Shown here: piece by piece, positions 29,103 through 38,165 of the stretch | Position numbering within the stretch: the stretch's first letter is position 1 | How the letters are laid out: each line of letters begins with the position of its first letter | Assembly: GCF_023008165.1 (NCBI RefSeq) | Contig: NZ_JAKQZA010000010.1 | Span: forward strand, 1 to 64,000 | From: Kordiimonas laminariae | GTDB lineage: Bacteria; Pseudomonadota; Alphaproteobacteria; Sphingomonadales; Kordiimonadaceae | Direction of reading: 5' to 3' | DNA: 64,000 nucleotides | The notes under the pieces: generated by a model | The model's database searches: none | Seen by the model: the letters and a program-made list of their open reading frames with translations, nothing else | What the model was told of the DNA's origin: nothing | Translations under genes and position numbers: made by a program

Positions 29103-29825
29103 ATGTCTACAGAACCAAAATATAAACGCGTTCTACTTAAGCTTTCGGGCGAAGCGCTTATGGGCAATGGCTCATATGGTATCGACCCTGAAACTGCTGC
29201 CCGTGTATCTGGTGAAATTCAGCAAGCGCGCGAAATTGGAACAGAAGTATGTGTTGTTGTAGGCGGCGGTAATATCTTCCGTGGCCTCAAGGGCGCAGCT
29301 GAAGGCCTTGATCGTTCCACAGCGGATTATATGGGCATGTTAGCGACAGTTATGAATGCACTGGCGCTTCAGAATGCTCTTGAGAAAATCGGTGTTGATA
29401 CACGTGTTCTCTCTGCTATTCCGATGGCAAGTGTAAGCGAGCCATATATTCGCCGTCGTGCCATTCGTCATCTTGAAAAGGGCCGGGTAGTGATCTTTGC
29501 TGCGGGTACCGGTAACCCGTTTTTCACGACCGATACAGCTGCTGCTCTAAGAGCTGCTGAAATGAACTGTAATGCCCTTCTTAAAGGTACGCAGGTGGAT
29601 GGTGTTTATAATGCCGATCCTAAGAAAGATCCGAACGCTGTTCGCTATGAGAATTTGAGCTATATGGATGTGTTGAAGCAAGACCTGAAGGTAATGGATG
29701 CTTCTGCGATTTCCCTTAGCCGTGAAAATAATATTCCAATTGTTGTCTTTTCTATTCATGCCCAAGATGAACTTGTAAATGTGCTGCAGGGTGGTGGTAC
29801 ATGTACAGTCGTGGGTGAGGAGTAA
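29103..29825 (+). CDS. pyrH: UMP kinase
   Basis: PyrH phosphorylates UMP to UDP. The 240-residue protein belongs to the amino-acid kinase fold, with KLSGEALMG near residue 13, [10 protein letters not shown] and the C-terminal GTCTVVG. The ATG at 29103 directly follows a strong AGGGGGG and gives the usual N terminus; an upstream in-frame ATG at 29055 would add 16 residues from the leader. The stop codon overlaps the ribosome site of frr, and pyrH-frr-uppS-cdsA-dxr-rseP is the standard bacterial order. Confidence 0.96.
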   Translation: MSTEPKYKRVLLKLSGEALMGNGSYGIDPETAARVSGEIQQAREIGTEVCVVVGGGNIFRGLKGAAEGLDRSTADYMGMLATVMNALALQNALEKIGVDTRVLSAIPMASVSEPYIRRRAIRHLEKGRVVIFAAGTGNPFFTTDTAAALRAAEMNCNALLKGTQVDGVYNADPKKDPNAVRYENLSYMDVLKQDLKVMDASAISLSRENNIPIVVFSIHAQDELVNVLQGGGTCTVVGEE

Positions 29826-29831
29826 AAATAA

Positions 29832-30389
29832 ATGAGCGATATTGATCTAGACGATATTGAGCGCCGCATGAACGGTGCGACTGAATCACTGAAAAGCGAA
29901 TTTGCTGGCCTTCGTACAGGCCGTGCGAGCACAAGCCTTCTTGATACTGTGGTTGTAGATGTATACGGCGCCAATATGCCTATTAATCAGGTTGGTACTG
30001 TATCTGTTCCAGAGCCACGTATGCTTTCGGTACAGGTTTGGGATAAAGCAAACGCTTCAGCTGTTGAAAAAGCTATTCGTAATGCAGGCCTTGGTTTGAA
30101 TCCAATGCTAGACGGACAGCTTGTTCGTGTGCCAATTCCTGAACTTAACCAGGAACGCCGTGCAGAACTGGCGAAAGTTGCAGCTAAATATGCTGAACAA
30201 GCTCGTATCGCTATCCGTAACGTACGCCGCGACGGTATGGATACGTTAAAGAAAGCTGAAAAAGATAAGACTATCAGCGAAGATGATCATAAAATGTACG
30301 CTGATGAAGTTCAGGACCTAACCAACAAGTTTGTTGGGCAGGTTGATGAAATGCTTGGCGTAAAAGAAAAAGAGATCATGCAGGTTTAG
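29832..30389 (+). CDS. frr: ribosome recycling factor
   Basis: RRF splits post-termination ribosomes together with EF-G. The 185-residue protein has the conserved [10 protein letters not shown] and VRDGMD-type motif ([13 protein letters not shown]) of the three-helix-bundle domain, and normal length. GAGGAG of the pyrH stop region serves as its ribosome site. Confidence 0.97.
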   Translation: MSDIDLDDIERRMNGATESLKSEFAGLRTGRASTSLLDTVVVDVYGANMPINQVGTVSVPEPRMLSVQVWDKANASAVEKAIRNAGLGLNPMLDGQLVRVPIPELNQERRAELAKVAAKYAEQARIAIRNVRRDGMDTLKKAEKDKTISEDDHKMYADEVQDLTNKFVGQVDEMLGVKEKEIMQV

Positions 30390-30390
30390 C

Positions 30391-31131
30391 ATGGCTTTTT
30401 CTGCTTCTCCAATTACCGAAACGGGTCAATCATCAGCGCCCAAGCATGTTGCCATCATTATGGATGGCAATGGGCGCTGGGCCCAAAAACGTAAGCTTCC
30501 CAGAGCATTAGGCCATAAACGTGGTGCGGAAGCTGTAAGAGAAGCTATCGAAGGGGCACTAGAGACTGGTGTAGAGTTTCTAACCATTTATGCTTTTTCA
30601 TCTGAGAACTGGAACCGTTCAGCGGAAGAGGTAAGCGATTTAATGGGGTTGCTGAAACTATACCTGTCTAAAGAAGTTAAATCGCTTCATAAGGAAAATA
30701 TCAGACTTAATGTTATTGGTAACCGTAGCCGACTTTCTGATGATATTAAGAAAAGAATCCTTCAGGCCGAAGAACTGACTGCTAACAATACGAGACTTAC
30801 TTTTACCATTGCGCTTAGCTATGGGAGCCGTGAGGAAATCGTTGAGGCTAGCAAGGAGCTTGCTGTGATGGTGCAAAATGGCGCCATTAAACCTGAAGAG
30901 ATTAATGAAAATACCCTGAATTCACTTATGTTTACATCAGATCTACCTGATCCCGATCTGATGATTAGAACAAGTGGTGAGATGAGGCTTTCTAATTTCC
31001 TTCTTTGGCAGAGTGCTTATACAGAGTTTCTATTCCTTGATACATTATGGCCTGATTTTACTAAACAGCATTTTAGTGAAGCTGTAGAAACCTTTCTTTC
31101 AAGAGATCGCCGTTATGGCGGCAGGCCGTAA
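30391..31131 (+). CDS. uppS: (di-trans,poly-cis)-undecaprenyl-diphosphate synthase
   Basis: UppS makes the C55 lipid carrier for peptidoglycan and other polymers. The 246-residue protein has all family motifs: IIMDGNGRWAQKR (catalytic Asp), YAFSSENWNRS, and DLMIRTSGEMRLSNFLLWQSAY close to the C terminus. It begins one base after the frr stop, so translation is coupled. Confidence 0.96.
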   Translation: MAFSASPITETGQSSAPKHVAIIMDGNGRWAQKRKLPRALGHKRGAEAVREAIEGALETGVEFLTIYAFSSENWNRSAEEVSDLMGLLKLYLSKEVKSLHKENIRLNVIGNRSRLSDDIKKRILQAEELTANNTRLTFTIALSYGSREEIVEASKELAVMVQNGAIKPEEINENTLNSLMFTSDLPDPDLMIRTSGEMRLSNFLLWQSAYTEFLFLDTLWPDFTKQHFSEAVETFLSRDRRYGGRP

Positions 31132-31143
31132 AGACACTCCACA

Positions 31144-31956
31144 ATGCCTCTAGGACTTTCAGATAATCTTTTTAAAAGAGTGGTTTCAGCTGTCTCGCTG
31201 CTCCCAATAGTATTGGGTGTCATTTATCTGGGTGGCTGGTGGTTCTATGGGTTCCTTGTACTTGGCGGCGTTTTAATGTCGCTTGAGTGGAATAAAATGA
31301 CGGATAATAATTCGTTACTTTCTCATGGGATTTTAATTGCAGTAACCCTTTTTGCGCCAGCAATAGCTATATCGACTGAAATAACTTGGCATGGATACGC
31401 GGAGGAGATTATTAGCCTGATAGTGGTTTGTTTCTTGGCTATTGGGTTAATCCGTCCTGTTGAGGGAGCTAAAAGTAAAGCTACGTTTATTGGTGCTATC
31501 TATTTGTTTGTGGCGCTGTTCAGTATTGCTCTACTGCGTATGCAGGATGCGCATGGATTGCTTGTATTTTGGGTGTTTATTTCGGTTTGGGCTATGGATG
31601 TTGGCGGCTATTTCGCGGGCAAATCCATTGGCGGTCCTAAACTAGCCCCCAAGGTTAGCCCCAAGAAAACCTGGGCGGGACTTATTGGAGGCATGCTATT
31701 AGCTGCTTTAGTATCTGCTGTGATCTCATGGGCTTTTGCTTGGAATGATATTTATCTTCTTTCCTTCGCAGGGTTTGTACTGGCATTTATTGCTCAGATT
31801 GGTGACTTATACGAGAGTGCAATTAAACGCCGTTTTGGCGTTAAAGATTCTGGTGCCTTAATCCCTGGCCATGGTGGTATCCTTGATCGAGTTGATGGCT
31901 TGGTATTTGCTGCACCCGCTGCAGTTATCGCTCTTAATTATCTGTCTGTGAGTTAA
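31144..31956 (+). CDS. cdsA: phosphatidate cytidylyltransferase
   Basis: CdsA makes CDP-diacylglycerol for all phospholipids. The 270-residue polytopic membrane protein has seven or eight helices. It carries the C-terminal CDS signature, beginning with SPKKTWAGLIGG and ending in LIPGHGGILDRVDGLVFAAP. Codon bias is weaker than in the neighbouring translation genes. It sits 12 nt after uppS. Confidence 0.95.
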   Translation: MPLGLSDNLFKRVVSAVSLLPIVLGVIYLGGWWFYGFLVLGGVLMSLEWNKMTDNNSLLSHGILIAVTLFAPAIAISTEITWHGYAEEIISLIVVCFLAIGLIRPVEGAKSKATFIGAIYLFVALFSIALLRMQDAHGLLVFWVFISVWAMDVGGYFAGKSIGGPKLAPKVSPKKTWAGLIGGMLLAALVSAVISWAFAWNDIYLLSFAGFVLAFIAQIGDLYESAIKRRFGVKDSGALIPGHGGILDRVDGLVFAAPAAVIALNYLSVS

Positions 31957-31967
31957 GGCGAAGAACA

Positions 31968-33128
31968 ATGACAAAAACGATAAGTTTATTGGGAGCTACT
32001 GGTTCAGTAGGACAAAGCACACTGGAACTTATCCGCGAGCACCCAGGTAAATTTGAAGTACAGGCATTAACCGCGTTTAGCAGGGTAGCGGAACTTGCTG
32101 CTCTGGCATTGGAATTTAACGCTAACCTTGCAGTGATTGGTGATGAAACTAAATTAGCTGAGCTTAAAGAGCGCCTTCAAGGTTCAGGTATAGAAGTCGC
32201 AGCTGGCGAACAGGGGTTGCTAGAGGCTGCAGCTTATCCTTCAGATATGGTTGTGGCTGCAATTGTTGGAGCAGCTGGTCTACGACCAACACTTACAGCA
32301 GTAAGGCGCGGGGCGACTATTGCCCTTGCCAATAAAGAATGCCTTGTGTGTGCGGGCGAATTGATGATGAAAGAGTTGGAAGCTCATAATTCCACGCTTT
32401 TACCAGTAGATAGCGAGCATAATGCGATCTTTCAGGTGTTTGATGCAGAACACACACAAACAGTATCTCGATTGATCCTGACTGCGTCTGGTGGCCCTTT
32501 CTTAAACAGGGAATTGGCTGAGCTGAAAAACATTACACCGGCTCAAGCAGTTGCTCATCCAAATTGGGATATGGGCGCTAAAATTTCAGTAGATTCGGCT
32601 ACTATGATGAACAAGGGCCTAGAAGTAATTGAGGCTTATCACTTGTTCCCCGTAGATAAAGAGCAGATTGACGTGCTTGTTCACCCTCAATCCGTTATTC
32701 ATTCGATGGTTGAATATATTGATGGTAGCACGTTGGCTCAGCTTGGCTCTCCAGATATGGTTGTGCCTATTGCATCATGTCTTGCTTGGCCAGACCGTAT
32801 CTCTACACCTGCAAAAAAGCTGAATTTAGCGGAAATAGGCCAATTGACATTCCTGGAGCCGGATTATGATAAATTCCGCTGTTTGGCACTAGCAAAAGAA
32901 GCTTTATATATTGGTGGTGCAGCTACTACAGTTCTAAACGCAGCAAATGAGGTGGCCGTAGATGCTTTCCTCAAAGAAAATATACCGTTTCTTGCAGTTC
33001 CAGAGCTTGTTTCAAGGACCCTTGAGAAATCTGACATGAAAGCGCCACATTCCCTGACGAATGTGTTTGAAATTGATCAGGAAGCTAGGAGGTTAGCCTC
33101 TTCGTTTCTTGATGTATATGCCAAGTAA
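31968..33128 (+). CDS. dxr: 1-deoxy-D-xylulose 5-phosphate reductoisomerase
   Basis: Dxr converts DXP to methylerythritol 4-phosphate, the committed step of the MEP isoprenoid pathway. The 386-residue protein has the NADPH motif GATGSVGQSTL at about 8-18, LANKECLV, the metal site PVDSEHNAIFQ, SVDSATMMNKGLEVIEA and VHPQSVIHSMVEY. All catalytic residues are present. It feeds UppS two genes upstream. Confidence 0.97.
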   Translation: MTKTISLLGATGSVGQSTLELIREHPGKFEVQALTAFSRVAELAALALEFNANLAVIGDETKLAELKERLQGSGIEVAAGEQGLLEAAAYPSDMVVAAIVGAAGLRPTLTAVRRGATIALANKECLVCAGELMMKELEAHNSTLLPVDSEHNAIFQVFDAEHTQTVSRLILTASGGPFLNRELAELKNITPAQAVAHPNWDMGAKISVDSATMMNKGLEVIEAYHLFPVDKEQIDVLVHPQSVIHSMVEYIDGSTLAQLGSPDMVVPIASCLAWPDRISTPAKKLNLAEIGQLTFLEPDYDKFRCLALAKEALYIGGAATTVLNAANEVAVDAFLKENIPFLAVPELVSRTLEKSDMKAPHSLTNVFEIDQEARRLASSFLDVYAK

Positions 33129-33140
33129 TCCGAGGAAAGC

Positions 33141-34250
33141 ATGGAAACTGAAGGTCCTGGTTTGTTTTTAACTATTATCGCTTTCCTTGGCGGCTTTAGC
33201 GTATTGGTCTTTATCCATGAATGGGGCCATTATTCTGTAGCGCGTTTTTTCGGTATTCGTGTTGATACTTTTTCTATCGGTATGGGGAAAGAGATATGGG
33301 GCCGAACTGCAAAATCAGGCACTCGTTGGCGTATTAGTGCTATACCGCTTGGTGGGTATGTAAAGTTTTTTGGTGATGCGTCAGCTGCCAGTAACCCCGG
33401 TGATACTCCTGAAGGGCTTGCAGAAAAAGAAAAAGCTGAATGCTTCCATTATAAGCCAGTTTGGCAACGTGCTTTAGTTGTATTTGCTGGACCAGCGGTT
33501 AATTTAATTGCTGCTGTGCTTGTATATGCGGCTTTCTCTTATGGATATGGTATTAGAATTGCCGAGCCTGTGATTAATCAAATTCAGGCTGAATCTGCAG
33601 CCGAAAAAGCAGGTTTGCTGCCAGGTGATCGTATTCTGTCTGTCAACGGCTCCTCTATAGGCCGGTTTAGCGATATTCAAGACCAAGTGAGATTAAATCC
33701 CGGAAGAACTATTGAAGTGATTGTTGATCGGAATGGTCAGCAAACGGCAATTCCTGTCTTGCTTGATATTACCTACATGGAAGATCGGTTTGGAAACAGG
33801 TATCCGCTTGGTCGACTTGGAGTTAGTTCGAACCAGCTGAAAGTTTTGGATTTAGGTCTGGTGGGTGCATTGGGTGAGGGCGTTCGTCAAACTGTTTCAA
33901 CAGCTGATATGATGCTTACTTCAATGGGGCAGATGATTCTCGGCATCCGATCAGTAAAAGAGATGGGCGGGCCAGCCAGAATAGCGAATATGGTAGGTGA
34001 GGCAGCTGCTATTAGTTGGGAGCGGTTTATTCTAATTCTTGCCTTATTATCGCTTAATTTAGGCATTGTTAATTTGTTACCGATTCCGGTGCTAGACGGC
34101 GGACATCTGGTGTTTTATGGGTTGGAGGCGATTAAGGGTTCGCCTCTTAGCAAGAAGGCTCAAGAGGCAAGTTTTATTGCCGGAATGGCCTTAATGCTAA
34201 TTTTTATGGTGTTTGTGACACTGAATGACTTGCAATCTATGGCGCTCTAG
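33141..34250 (+). CDS. rseP: RIP metalloprotease RseP
   Basis: RseP is the site-2 intramembrane protease that clips anti-sigma factors and remnant signal peptides. The 369-residue protein has the zinc motif HEWGH (His26, Glu27, His30) in the first helix, one PDZ domain (about 130-205) where E. coli has two, and the LDG motif at Asp319 (PIPVLDGGHL) in a C-terminal helix. Gene order dxr-rseP-bamA is conserved. Confidence 0.95.
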   Translation: METEGPGLFLTIIAFLGGFSVLVFIHEWGHYSVARFFGIRVDTFSIGMGKEIWGRTAKSGTRWRISAIPLGGYVKFFGDASAASNPGDTPEGLAEKEKAECFHYKPVWQRALVVFAGPAVNLIAAVLVYAAFSYGYGIRIAEPVINQIQAESAAEKAGLLPGDRILSVNGSSIGRFSDIQDQVRLNPGRTIEVIVDRNGQQTAIPVLLDITYMEDRFGNRYPLGRLGVSSNQLKVLDLGLVGALGEGVRQTVSTADMMLTSMGQMILGIRSVKEMGGPARIANMVGEAAAISWERFILILALLSLNLGIVNLLPIPVLDGGHLVFYGLEAIKGSPLSKKAQEASFIAGMALMLIFMVFVTLNDLQSMAL

Positions 34251-34317
34251 GCCAATTTCTCCGCCGGGGTTCCATGAAGTATGTTGTTTGTGCCAAGAAT
34301 AAGAATAGGCTGAAACG

Positions 34318-36936
34318 TTGCGTTTAAATATTTTGCGTTTGATACAGAGCTGTAGTTTAGCTCTGATTCTCGGGGGAGTAACACTAAGTGGGCAAGCATT
34401 TGCTCAACAACAGCCTGTTGCTCAACAACTTCCTGTTATTCGTCAGATTAGTGTATCTGGTAACGAACGGGTAGAACCTGAAACGATTGGATCTTATCTC
34501 ACAGTTAAAGTTGGAGATCGTTTTGATCCTACGCAGCTTGATATCAGCCTGAAAAACCTGTTTGCTACAGGGCTGTTCTCTGACGTTGATTTCCAAGAGC
34601 AAAATGGCGCGTTGATTGTGCGGGTTGTAGAGAACCCTATCATCAACCGTGTTATCTTTGAGGGTAACAAAAAACTCGATAACGAGGAGCTTGCGGAAGA
34701 ATCCCGTCTTCGTCCACGTACTGTATTTACTCGTGCGAAAGTTCGTTCTGATGTAAAGCGTATGCTGGAGCTATACCGAAATAAAGGTCGTTTCGCGGCT
34801 ATCATTGAACCGAAAGTTGTTCAGTTAGAGCAAAACCGTGTGGATCTTGTTTTTGAAATTCAGGAAGGCCCCAAAACTAAGGTAAGCCGTATTAATTTCA
34901 TTGGTAACAAGGTGTTTGGTGACGGTGACCTGCGTGATGTAATGGCAACGAAAGAAAGCCGTTGGTGGAAGATTTTTACATCCCACGATACATTTGACCC
35001 AGATCGTCTGGCGTATGACCAGCAAGTACTACGCAATCATTATCTGAATGAGGGTTATGCTGATTTCCGTATTGTATCAGCTGTTTCAGAGCTGACCTCG
35101 GATCGTGAAGACTTTTTCATTACGTTCTCTGTTGAAGAGGGCGAGATATACACTTTCGGTGAAATTAAGGTTGAAAGTGAAATCCGCGATATTGACACCA
35201 ATCTGTTCCGGCTATTTGTTCGGATGCGTGAGGGCGGTACTTATAACGCCGAAGCGATTGAGCAATCTATCGAATCTCTTACAGATGCAGCTGGTCGCCT
35301 TGGTTATGCTTTTGTAGATATTCGCCCGCAAATTAATCGTAGCCGCGCTGATCGTACGATTTCTATCACATTTAAAATTCTTGATGCACCTAGAGTGTAT
35401 GTTGAGCGGATTAACGTGCATGGTAACGTAACTACTCTCGATAGGGTAATTCGCCGTGAGTTTCGCCTGCAGGAGGGCGATGCCTTCAACTCAGCTCGTG
35501 TGACACGTTCAGAAAATCGTTTGAAACGCCTGAACTTCTTCCGTGATGCGACGATTGAACGTTCTCAAGGCTCTAAGCCAGATCGTATTGTCCTTGATGT
35601 TAATGTAGAAGAACAAGCCACTGGTGAACTTAACGTTGGCGCCGGTTTCTCAAGTATTGAAAACTTTATTTTTGACTTCTCTATTCGTCAAAGAAACCTA
35701 TTTGGTAAGGGGCAAGACCTTCGCCTTGGACTGCGGCTTTCAAGCCGGAGCCAAGAGATTGACCTAGGCTTTACCGAACCTTACTTCTTGGGGCGTAGAA
35801 TCAGTGCAGGTTTTGATATCTTTGCCCGTAGATTTGATAACTCAAGATTTGGTGCAGCGTTTAACCAGGATTCTATTGGTTTCTCACTTCGTGCTGGTAT
35901 GGCTATCAACGAGTTTTGGACACTTTCCACCCGCTACACTCTACGTAGAGATAATGTAGATTTGGTAGACTCGTTTGTTACCAACAATAATAACAATGGT
36001 ATCTTCGATACCTTTTTCTCTGGAATTCAGAACGAGTTTGCAAACGCTGATGCCATTGAGCGTCAAGAGCTTCTCGATCTTTATGATACGAACCAATCAA
36101 ATACTATTGAGATTGAAGATTTCAGTGCGGACGGGCTGTCTACACCAACGACAGAGGAACTAGCTCGCGCGGTACCTACGCTATCTCGTGCTTTCATTGA
36201 TAGTTTGGGCTCACGTTTCCAATCTATCATTGGCTATTCCGTTGGTTTCGATACGCGTAACCATATCATTAGACCGACACGTGGTAGCTCGTTCTACTTC
36301 CACCAGGATTTCGCTGGTTTGGGCGGGGATGTACGTTACTTAAGAAACCGGGTAAACTTCGATAATTACTGGACACCATGGCAGGGCTGGACCTTCCGTC
36401 TGGGTGGTGAAGGTGGTTTCATCACTGGTCTTGGTCAAACAGTTCGTGTGAATGATAAATTCTATATTGGTGGCCCGCGTATTCGTGGTTTCGATAACTC
36501 TGGTATTGGCCCAAGAAACTTCAATGGTGGTAATGCCAATACTGCATCGTCACTTGGTGGTACTGCATTCTATATTGGCCGAGGGGAACTATTCTTCCCG
36601 CTGGGTGATCTAGCACTAGAAAGTGGTATCAATGCGTCAGCCTTTATTGATGTAGGGTCGTTGTTCAGAGCACAAGAAGAGCTAGCGGAATGTACGTTCT
36701 CGCGTGCTGACTTTGAGGCTTTCCAGCTTGCTCGCGAACAAGATCCAACAGTAACATTTGGTCAAGATACAGTTTGTCTGTCTGGTAATTCACCATCACC
36801 ACGTATTTCTATTGGTGTAGGTGTTTCCTGGCAGTCGCCTTTTGGTCCGTTCCGAATTGATTTAGCTAAGACAATTAAGCAGCAACTTGGTGACAGACCA
36901 CAAACACTACAGTTTAACGTTGGTACAACGTTCTAA
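34318..36936 (+). CDS. bamA: outer membrane protein assembly factor BamA
   Basis: BamA inserts beta-barrel proteins into the outer membrane. The 872-residue protein has a signal peptide (1-29, cut after AFA), five POTRA domains (about 35-430) and a C-terminal 16-strand barrel ending in the aromatic NVGTTF. IRPTRGSSFYF is the family barrel motif, and the lid-loop motif appears as IRGF. The start is a TTG at 34318 with only a weak AGG upstream; no ATG in frame lies nearby and the signal peptide begins there. Residues about 551-625 form an insertion between barrel strands with an Asn run (556-560) and an EF-hand-like loop (590-601), unusual for the family. Confidence 0.95.
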   Translation: MRLNILRLIQSCSLALILGGVTLSGQAFAQQQPVAQQLPVIRQISVSGNERVEPETIGSYLTVKVGDRFDPTQLDISLKNLFATGLFSDVDFQEQNGALIVRVVENPIINRVIFEGNKKLDNEELAEESRLRPRTVFTRAKVRSDVKRMLELYRNKGRFAAIIEPKVVQLEQNRVDLVFEIQEGPKTKVSRINFIGNKVFGDGDLRDVMATKESRWWKIFTSHDTFDPDRLAYDQQVLRNHYLNEGYADFRIVSAVSELTSDREDFFITFSVEEGEIYTFGEIKVESEIRDIDTNLFRLFVRMREGGTYNAEAIEQSIESLTDAAGRLGYAFVDIRPQINRSRADRTISITFKILDAPRVYVERINVHGNVTTLDRVIRREFRLQEGDAFNSARVTRSENRLKRLNFFRDATIERSQGSKPDRIVLDVNVEEQATGELNVGAGFSSIENFIFDFSIRQRNLFGKGQDLRLGLRLSSRSQEIDLGFTEPYFLGRRISAGFDIFARRFDNSRFGAAFNQDSIGFSLRAGMAINEFWTLSTRYTLRRDNVDLVDSFVTNNNNNGIFDTFFSGIQNEFANADAIERQELLDLYDTNQSNTIEIEDFSADGLSTPTTEELARAVPTLSRAFIDSLGSRFQSIIGYSVGFDTRNHIIRPTRGSSFYFHQDFAGLGGDVRYLRNRVNFDNYWTPWQGWTFRLGGEGGFITGLGQTVRVNDKFYIGGPRIRGFDNSGIGPRNFNGGNANTASSLGGTAFYIGRGELFFPLGDLALESGINASAFIDVGSLFRAQEELAECTFSRADFEAFQLAREQDPTVTFGQDTVCLSGNSPSPRISIGVGVSWQSPFGPFRIDLAKTIKQQLGDRPQTLQFNVGTTF

Positions 36937-36966
36937 TAAGCTCATAGGGAAAATGGGAATAATAAG

Positions 36967-37554
36967 ATGACATTCATCAAAACACTAAAACTTGCAGTTC
37001 TTGGAGCTATTACAGCCGCTGGACTAACCGTAGCGGCGACTGCACAAACATTTATCATTGATAATGAGCGTGTTGAAAAAGATGCCGCTGCATATAAAGA
37101 TTTCAACCTACAGACAACTGATCTTCGTCAGAATATTCTACAGTTGCGTCAATATATTTCACGTGGTGGTGCTGCTGAACAGCAGATGGCTGAACTGGAA
37201 AAGCAAAAGGCAATTATCGGTAACGATAAGTATGAAGAAGAAAAGAAGAAAATTGAGCAAACATATGTAGCCGCTCAACAGAACCTTCAGGCGTATGAGT
37301 ATCTATTTGATCAGGTTCGTCAAGAAGCTCTTGTTCAGGTTGAACGAGCACGTCAGCCTGTTATTCGTCAGATTTTAAAGGATCGTAAAGCGCAGTTGAT
37401 TTTGCCTAAGCGCCTCGTTCTAGGTAGCGCTCCAGGTCTTGATGTAACGACAGAGTTTATTGAGCTGCTTGATGCAGAGCTACCATCTGTTACACTAACA
37501 AAATTGCCACCAAAGCAAGCGCCGACAACTACGCCTGCACCAGCGCAGCAGTAA
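36967..37554 (+). CDS. skp: OmpH/Skp family periplasmic chaperone
   Basis: Skp holds unfolded outer-membrane proteins on their way to BamA. The 195-residue protein has a signal peptide (1-26, cut after ATA) and a long charged helical section (about 55-135) that would form the coiled-coil tentacles. A Pro/Thr-rich tail follows. Sequence identity in this family is low, so the call rests on length, architecture and the position directly after bamA. It is likely co-transcribed with bamA. Confidence 0.88.
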   Translation: MTFIKTLKLAVLGAITAAGLTVAATAQTFIIDNERVEKDAAAYKDFNLQTTDLRQNILQLRQYISRGGAAEQQMAELEKQKAIIGNDKYEEEKKKIEQTYVAAQQNLQAYEYLFDQVRQEALVQVERARQPVIRQILKDRKAQLILPKRLVLGSAPGLDVTTEFIELLDAELPSVTLTKLPPKQAPTTTPAPAQQ

Positions 37555-37581
37555 TCTCTAATTTAGGGTAGAGTGTAAGCA

Positions 37582-38025
37582 ATGGAATTCGATATTGCTA
37601 AAATTATGGAAGCGATACCTCATAGGTATCCCTTCCTTTTGGTTGATAAGATCATTGATGTAGTGCCTGGTGAAAGCGCTGTAGGCATTAAGAATGTTAC
37701 TATCAATGAAAACTTTTTTCAGGGGCACTTTCCGCAGAAACCAGTTATGCCAGGCGTTCTTATTTTAGAAGCGATGGCACAGACAGCTGGTGTTATTGCG
37801 ATCGATGTACTTGGAGATGATGCTAAAGGTAAGGTGGTTTACTTTATGGGTATTGATGGTGTGAAATTCCGTCGCCCAGTTGGACCAGGTGATCAATTGC
37901 ACCTTAAGCTTAACAAGACCCGTGGCGGACCTGGAAAAAGCGTTTGGAAGTTTGATGCAGTAGCTGAGGTTGAAGGCGATGTAGCTGCAACAGCTAGTCT
38001 AACAGCGATGCTTTCTGCTGAATAA
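37582..38025 (+). CDS. fabZ: 3-hydroxyacyl-[acyl-carrier-protein] dehydratase FabZ
   Basis: FabZ dehydrates 3-hydroxyacyl-ACP in fatty-acid elongation. The 147-residue hot-dog-fold protein has HRYPFLLVD at 14-22 and catalytic His49 and Glu63 in [11 protein letters not shown] and LEAMAQ. In most proteobacteria lpxD precedes and lpxA-lpxB follow fabZ in this cluster. Here fabZ follows skp directly and is followed by a terminator. Confidence 0.96.
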   Translation: MEFDIAKIMEAIPHRYPFLLVDKIIDVVPGESAVGIKNVTINENFFQGHFPQKPVMPGVLILEAMAQTAGVIAIDVLGDDAKGKVVYFMGIDGVKFRRPVGPGDQLHLKLNKTRGGPGKSVWKFDAVAEVEGDVAATASLTAMLSAE

Positions 38026-38048
38026 GCTTTACAAAAATGAACTGTTTT

Positions 38049-38077
38049 AAAAGCCCGGCATTTGCTGGGCTTTTTTG
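38049..38077 (+). terminator. Rho-independent terminator after fabZ
   Basis: AAGCCCGGC (38051-38059) pairs with GCTGGGCTT (38064-38072) with one G-U pair and a 4-nt loop, followed by a T-run to 38076. It closes the long pyrH-to-fabZ gene block. Confidence 0.92.
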
Positions 38078-38111
38078 TTGCTTTAGTATTCTTGGTGTGA
38101 ACAGTAGAAAT

Positions 38112-38137
38112 AAAAAAAGGGCTGGAAAACCAGCCCC
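38112..38137 (-). terminator. Rho-independent terminator of gltA
   Basis: On the minus strand, GGGCTGG (38136-38130 side) pairs with CCAGCCC around a TTTT loop, followed by seven T. It lies 28 nt beyond the gltA stop, back to back with the fabZ terminator, so each convergent transcript has its own signal. Confidence 0.92.
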
Positions 38138-38165
38138 TCTAATTTGATTGAATGCTCTATGTAGC

